Shown here: piece by piece, positions 6,182-9,168 of the stretch | Layout: each line of letters starts with the position of its first letter | Position numbering within the stretch: the first letter of the stretch is position 1 | Assembly: GCA_003486645.1 (NCBI GenBank) | Contig: DNGI01000178.1 | Location: 1-9,168 of the forward strand | Source of the DNA: Cyanobacteria bacterium UBA11370 | GTDB lineage: Bacteria > Cyanobacteriota > Cyanobacteriia > Cyanobacteriales > Coleofasciculaceae | Length of the DNA stretch: 9,168 nt | Direction: 5' to 3' | Notes under the pieces: generated by a model | The model's database searches: none | What the model saw: only the letters and a program-made list of their open reading frames with translations | Told to the model about the DNA's origin: nothing | Program-made: the position numbers and the translations under genes

Positions 6182-7819
6182 CTAAAACCGAAATGTTGTC
6201 CGAATAGTGCCGACAAAAATCGTATTATTAGTAGGAATATGTCCAGGATCAGTGACAATGAAAAATCCCGGAGTAATGGATAGAGAATCATTGACTCGGA
6301 AGCGGTAGAATGTTTCAAAGTGTAGGGCAGTTCCTTGATCAAAACGCTCAATCTGACCCCCAATTAATAGTTTAGGGGGTATTCCAGCTAAAAAACCTAA
6401 AAAATCGCCTTCTCTACCAAAGGGATCGTCAATGCCTAACGATACTAGGGAGGTGGCACTAATGGCAAATGCACCGGATTCTAAGGAACCACTATAAATT
6501 AATCCGCCCCACATTCCCAAAGTCATATTCGGAGTAAAACGCCATTGTAATGTACCACTTAGGGCATGAATTTGAGCGGGTTGTAGAAAGGTTCCAGAAG
6601 TATCAGCATTGAAGCTTCCTGTTAACGTATCCAATCGACCATCTTTAGAATAGGCATTAATATAAGCTAAACCTGTTACGAGAGTAGGATTGGGTTTGAG
6701 TAATAATTGTACTCCCAAAGCCGACCGATCGCTTCCTAACACCCCTTGAGTAGAAATAGCGGCATTTTGAGTACCATAACCAACTTGCAAACGTGCCTTA
6801 TTATTCATCAACCAATCTACACCGAAACCACTCTCTAAGCTACCAATTTGAAAAACGGGATTTGCGGCGGCAAACCTTGAAATTGCACCGCGTCCTGGGT
6901 CAAGATAAGGAGTATTGGCAGTTAAGACATCATTGAGGCTAAAACCAACAGGTTTGATGGTGAAGACGACGCGATCGCTAAATGCTGGAACTCGATACTC
7001 TAATGAATTGAGAACAATATCATTCTCTAATCCAGTTTGATAATTGAGCAATGCCATATAAGTATTCAGAGAATCAAGGTTGGCAAAACCGAAATTATTA
7101 AAATTCCCGGTTGCTAAGGTAAACTGAAAACGGTCTTTTCCGCTAAAGGATGAGACGGTCGTTAGTTGGGTTTGGTGAGTTAGAACGGCATTAGTTTGCC
7201 CTTTTCCAGGAGGTTCCCCACCTCCAGCAACTGCCAGTCCTAAAATTACTTGTCCTCCCATTAATACTGTGGGCGAAAATTGAGTAGATTCTAATTGGTT
7301 AGTGCGAGTTTCAAGTGTATCAATTTTAACGTTTAGGGTGTCTACTTCGGTGGTAAACTCATCTTGTAATCGCTGTAATGTAAGTAAATCTTCTTGAGTT
7401 ACTAAGTTAGGAATTCGTTCTATACAAGTCATCAAACTTGCTGCAAATTCATAGCGAGTTATCGTGCGATCGCCCTGAAAGGTATGATCAGAATATCCGG
7501 CAAGACAACCATAGCGTTCGACAAGCGATTGTAAGGCTTGAAATGCCCAATCGGTTGGTTGAATATCCACTAACTTAGAGACTGGCGTTACCTGAGCCAT
7601 TGAATCATCTGGTAGGATAGTGCGATCGCCTTCCGGATCAATTTCTCTATCGATAGAATAATTAGAGTTGAAAACTTCCGACTTGAGGAAGTCAGCATTC
7701 TCTGTTATCCCCCCACTCCCCACTTCCCTAGAGGATAAGCTTAAATATGGCTTTGCCAAAGCTGGTGATGCAATTAAAACAAGTACAGCCAAACTGGGTA
7801 AAAAATACTTAACAGGCAT
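6182..7819 (-). CDS. SLH-domain OprB-family outer-membrane porin
   Basis: This 545-residue outer-membrane porin belongs to the cyanobacterial SLH-OprB family, often annotated as carbohydrate-selective or iron uptake porin. It starts with a signal peptide (residues 1-22, ending ALA). A variable low-complexity segment follows, then one SLH domain at about 84-136 (LVDIQPTDWAFQALQSLVER, then GCLAGYSD, then ITRYEFAASL). A short coiled coil covers about 143-178, and a beta-barrel runs from about 185 to the C-terminal Phe (GTIRTTFRF), the expected outer-membrane insertion signal. In this family the SLH domain binds peptidoglycan-linked polymer and tethers the outer membrane, while the barrel passes small solutes or inorganic ions. 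The substrate cannot be read from sequence. AGGGA about eight bases before the ATG is a plausible ribosome binding site. It is divergent from the regulator, and the FecR gene follows on the same strand. Residues 32-37 are encoded by a G-rich heptamer-like tract. Confidence 0.93.
   Translation of the reverse strand: MPVKYFLPSLAVLVLIASPALAKPYLSLSSREVGSGGITENADFLKSEVFNSNYSIDREIDPEGDRTILPDDSMAQVTPVSKLVDIQPTDWAFQALQSLVERYGCLAGYSDHTFQGDRTITRYEFAASLMTCIERIPNLVTQEDLLTLQRLQDEFTTEVDTLNVKIDTLETRTNQLESTQFSPTVLMGGQVILGLAVAGGGEPPGKGQTNAVLTHQTQLTTVSSFSGKDRFQFTLATGNFNNFGFANLDSLNTYMALLNYQTGLENDIVLNSLEYRVPAFSDRVVFTIKPVGFSLNDVLTANTPYLDPGRGAISRFAAANPVFQIGSLESGFGVDWLMNNKARLQVGYGTQNAAISTQGVLGSDRSALGVQLLLKPNPTLVTGLAYINAYSKDGRLDTLTGSFNADTSGTFLQPAQIHALSGTLQWRFTPNMTLGMWGGLIYSGSLESGAFAISATSLVSLGIDDPFGREGDFLGFLAGIPPKLLIGGQIERFDQGTALHFETFYRFRVNDSLSITPGFFIVTDPGHIPTNNTIFVGTIRTTFRF
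7709..7728. repeat. G-rich heptamer-like tract inside the porin N-terminus
   Basis: On the - strand this reads GGGAAGT GGGGAGT GGGGGG, two to three copies of the GGGGAGT-type heptamer also present at 7942-7989. It encodes EVGSGG just after the signal peptide, in the segment between the cleavage site and the SLH domain. Confidence 0.65.
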
Positions 7820-7941
7820 AATCGTTCCCTACTATCTCCAGTAATTTACCAATGACTGAAGCCTTTTTTTGTGTAGAAAATTTGCGGGTTGCCTGCTGCT
7901 TAGGTAGACTATGGTGCAGCTTGAGATAATAGCCGGATGGA

Positions 7942-7989
7942 GGAGTGGGGAGACCGGGAGTGGGGAGTGGGGAGATGGGGAGATGGGGA
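7942..7989 (+). repeat. GGGGAGT/GGGGAGAT tract with six G-runs (G-quadruplex potential)
   Basis: Tandem G-runs occur at 7947-7950, 7956-7958, 7962-7965, 7969-7972, 7977-7980 and 7985-7988, separated by 3-5 bases. This fits the usual G-quadruplex pattern (four or more runs of at least three G with short loops) on the regulator's coding strand. The units are 7-8 bp (GGGGAGT, GGGGAGAT), a degenerate cyanobacterial heptamer repeat. Confidence 0.8.
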
Positions 7990-7993
7990 GAAC

Positions 7994-8042
7994 AACAAAC
8001 AACCAACAACCAACAACTAACAACCAACAACTAACAACCAAC
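7994..8042 (+). repeat. AACYAAC heptamer array, seven copies
   Basis: Seven tandem heptamers occupy 49 bp: AACAAAC, then AACCAAC twice, AACTAAC, AACCAAC, AACTAAC, AACCAAC. The array ends two bases before the regulator start codon, so the mRNA leader there is an unstructured A/C-rich sequence without a Shine-Dalgarno. Confidence 0.95.
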
Positions 8043-8044
8043 CC

Positions 8045-9168
8045 ATGAAAATTCTTCTAGTAGAGGATGATGAAACGACAACTTCCACTCTGGTAGAAGC
8101 TTTAACTGCTCATAACTATACAGTGAATACAGCAGTGGATGGTCAAACAGGTTTTGAACTGGCTCAAACCTTTCACTATGACCTGCTCGTACTCGATATT
8201 ACTATTCCTAAAATAGATGGTATTAATCTTTGCCGCCTGGTGCGATCGCAAGGGTTACAAATGCCAATTCTGCTATTAACGGCTAAAGATACTAATGCTG
8301 ACCGAGTAATGGGTTTAGAGGCGGGAGCAGATGATTATGTAGTTAAACCTTATCATTTATCCGAGTTAATTGCTCGGATTCGGGCATTACTACGGCGGGG
8401 AAGTTTAACCTTACCAAAGGTGTTGACTTGGGAAAAGCTTCACCTTGATCCGGATGCGAGTGAAGTTACTTATGACGGAAAATTGTTGCACTTGACTCCC
8501 AAAGAATACGGGTTGTTAGAGCTTTTTCTGCGGAACCCCCGGAGAATTTTTAGCCGGAGTGTTATCCTTGATCGCATCTGGTCAAATGATGAATTTCCCG
8601 GTGAGGAAGCGGTTACGACTCAAATTAAAGGTTTGCGCCAGAAGCTCAAGACGGCTGGGATGAGTGTAGATTTGATTGAAACGGTGTATGGTTTAGGCTA
8701 TCGGCTCAAGGGTTCCCTATTCAAGGAACAGGAAGAGTCGATGTCTTCTCAACCAGATAGTCACCCACTCAACCTAAGTCAAGCGGATACTAAAGTTAGG
8801 GCTGCGGTTGCTCAGATCTGGATAAAATTTAAAGAAAGCTTGCCAGAAAAACTGATAATATTTGAACAAACTGGCACTTCCCTTGCATCCGGAAGTTTGG
8901 ATAGTGAGTTGCGACAGAACGCTCAACGAGAAGCTCACCGATTAATCGGATCATTGGGTTCCTTTGGCTTCCTGGAAGGCTCAGAAGTAGCACGAGAAAT
9001 TGACCAATTGCTTCAATCTCAAACCACTGTAGGACAACAAGACGCGACACGGCTTCAAGAATTAATCCAACTGCTCCAGCAAGCTTTAGAAAAAGAACCC
9101 TTTGCTGAAAATAGCGCAAACGACCCTAATCAAAAAATTCCCCCCATTCCCCCATCTCCCCACTCCCC
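8045..9168 (+). CDS. Response regulator, REC-winged helix-HPt (multicomponent regulator), 3' end outside window
   Basis: The frame is open for 374 codons and runs off the right edge. Residues 1-118 are a CheY-like receiver starting MKILLVEDDE, with acidic pocket Asp8/Asp9, phospho-acceptor Asp51 (VLDITIP), Thr79 and Lys101 (VVKPY). Residues of about 125-222 are an OmpR/PhoB winged-helix DNA-binding domain (LTPKEYGLLELFL, then TTQIKGLRQKL, ending ETVYGLGYRLK). Residues of about 245-350 form an HPt domain with AHRLIGSLGSFGF; His298 is the likely phospho-histidine. The visible end is a Pro-rich linker (IPPIPPSPHS) encoded by C-rich repeats, so more domains are expected. Cyanobacterial proteins of this layout often continue with a second receiver and a GGDEF or similar output; this is inference. 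It would act as a cytoplasmic phosphorelay transcription factor. The canonical KILLVEDD start fixes the ATG, which has no Shine-Dalgarno. It is divergent from the porin. Confidence 0.93.
   Translation, partial: MKILLVEDDETTTSTLVEALTAHNYTVNTAVDGQTGFELAQTFHYDLLVLDITIPKIDGINLCRLVRSQGLQMPILLLTAKDTNADRVMGLEAGADDYVVKPYHLSELIARIRALLRRGSLTLPKVLTWEKLHLDPDASEVTYDGKLLHLTPKEYGLLELFLRNPRRIFSRSVILDRIWSNDEFPGEEAVTTQIKGLRQKLKTAGMSVDLIETVYGLGYRLKGSLFKEQEESMSSQPDSHPLNLSQADTKVRAAVAQIWIKFKESLPEKLIIFEQTGTSLASGSLDSELRQNAQREAHRLIGSLGSFGFLEGSEVAREIDQLLQSQTTVGQQDATRLQELIQLLQQALEKEPFAENSANDPNQKIPPIPPSPHS
9137..9168 (-). repeat. C-rich heptamer-like tract in the regulator coding sequence (cut by window end)
   Basis: The tract reads CCCCCATTCCCCCATCTCCCCACTCCCC on alternating units. 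Its last 19 bases (9150-9168) are the exact reverse complement of 7962-7980 upstream of the same gene. It encodes the Pro/Ser-rich linker after the HPt domain. The tract continues beyond the window. Confidence 0.85.

Larger units (their letters stand above)
7820..8044. promoter_or_regulatory. Divergent porin / response-regulator intergenic region
   Basis: These 225 bases separate the starts of the porin (-) and the regulator (+). The first ~115 bases are unique sequence containing a T-run (7863-7869) and presumably the porin promoter. I cannot pick out convincing -10 and -35 boxes. From about 7942 to 8042 the region is almost entirely G-rich tract followed by AACYAAC heptamers, so any regulator promoter must lie upstream of or inside the repeats. 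Confidence 0.5.

Noticed and set aside
7809..8041. Two - strand ORFs rich in VVSCWLLVV and Pro-Ser
   Set aside because: Both are translations of the AACYAAC and GGGGAGT repeats in the divergent intergenic region and have no domain; the period-7 repeat gives low-complexity frames by chance.
7942..8042. CRISPR array
   Set aside because: The repeats are 7-8 bp with no unique spacers, so this is a heptamer tandem array, not a repeat-spacer structure.
8829..9119. 96-codon - strand ORF near the right edge
   Set aside because: It lies antisense to the HPt part of the response regulator, whose + strand frame is clearly coding across the whole stretch.

Overview
The window looks like chromosome of a cyanobacterium, probably a large-genome filamentous or colonial type. 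The octamer GCGATCGC (HIP1, the cyanobacterial repeat palindrome) occurs seven times in 9.2 kb (1851, 2110, 2935, 6971, 7466, 7622, 8242). There are short tandem heptanucleotide arrays, an SLH-OprB outer-membrane porin, a PEP-CTERM protein and mobile-element debris. All of these are typical of that phylum; the genus cannot be read from the sequence.

Left part (1-2931): the last 31 codons of an Uma2-family (DUF820) nuclease-like protein on the + strand; a convergent signal peptidase I gene (lepB, - strand); then, divergent from lepB, a dihydroorotase gene (pyrC-like, + strand). Just downstream of pyrC lies an odd ORF. Its first ~35 residues match a cyanobacterial antitoxin-type N-terminus, and the rest is an unrecognised domain. 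It has a TTG start and no good ribosome binding site, so it may be a chimera or remnant.

Middle part (2932-4880): a secreted PEP-CTERM protein (- strand), then a decayed IS4-family insertion sequence (3994-4879) bounded by 20-bp inverted repeats that differ at one base. Its transposase has lost the middle of the protein and is also split by a 104-bp MITE with a TA target duplication. Removing the MITE and one TA restores the reading frame exactly. The MITE carries a four-copy heptamer array, so three layers of repeats are nested here.

Right part (4881-9168): a secreted FecR-domain protein and, upstream of it on the same strand, an SLH-OprB ('iron uptake'-type) porin, separated by a 33-bp near-perfect palindrome. 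Divergent from the porin is a multidomain response regulator (receiver, OmpR-type winged helix, HPt) whose frame is still open when the window ends. The 225-bp divergent intergenic region holds a G-rich heptamer-like tract with six G-runs, directly followed by an AACYAAC heptamer array that ends 2 bases before the regulator's ATG. The G-rich motif also occurs in coding sequence, in the porin N-terminus and, inverted, in the regulator's proline-rich linker.

Functionally, lepB (protein export) and pyrC (pyrimidine synthesis) are housekeeping genes. The three right-hand genes could form an envelope sensing and transport neighbourhood, but that rests only on adjacency. The most unusual features are the nested mobile elements, the heptamer sequences entering coding and leader regions, and the chimeric ORF.
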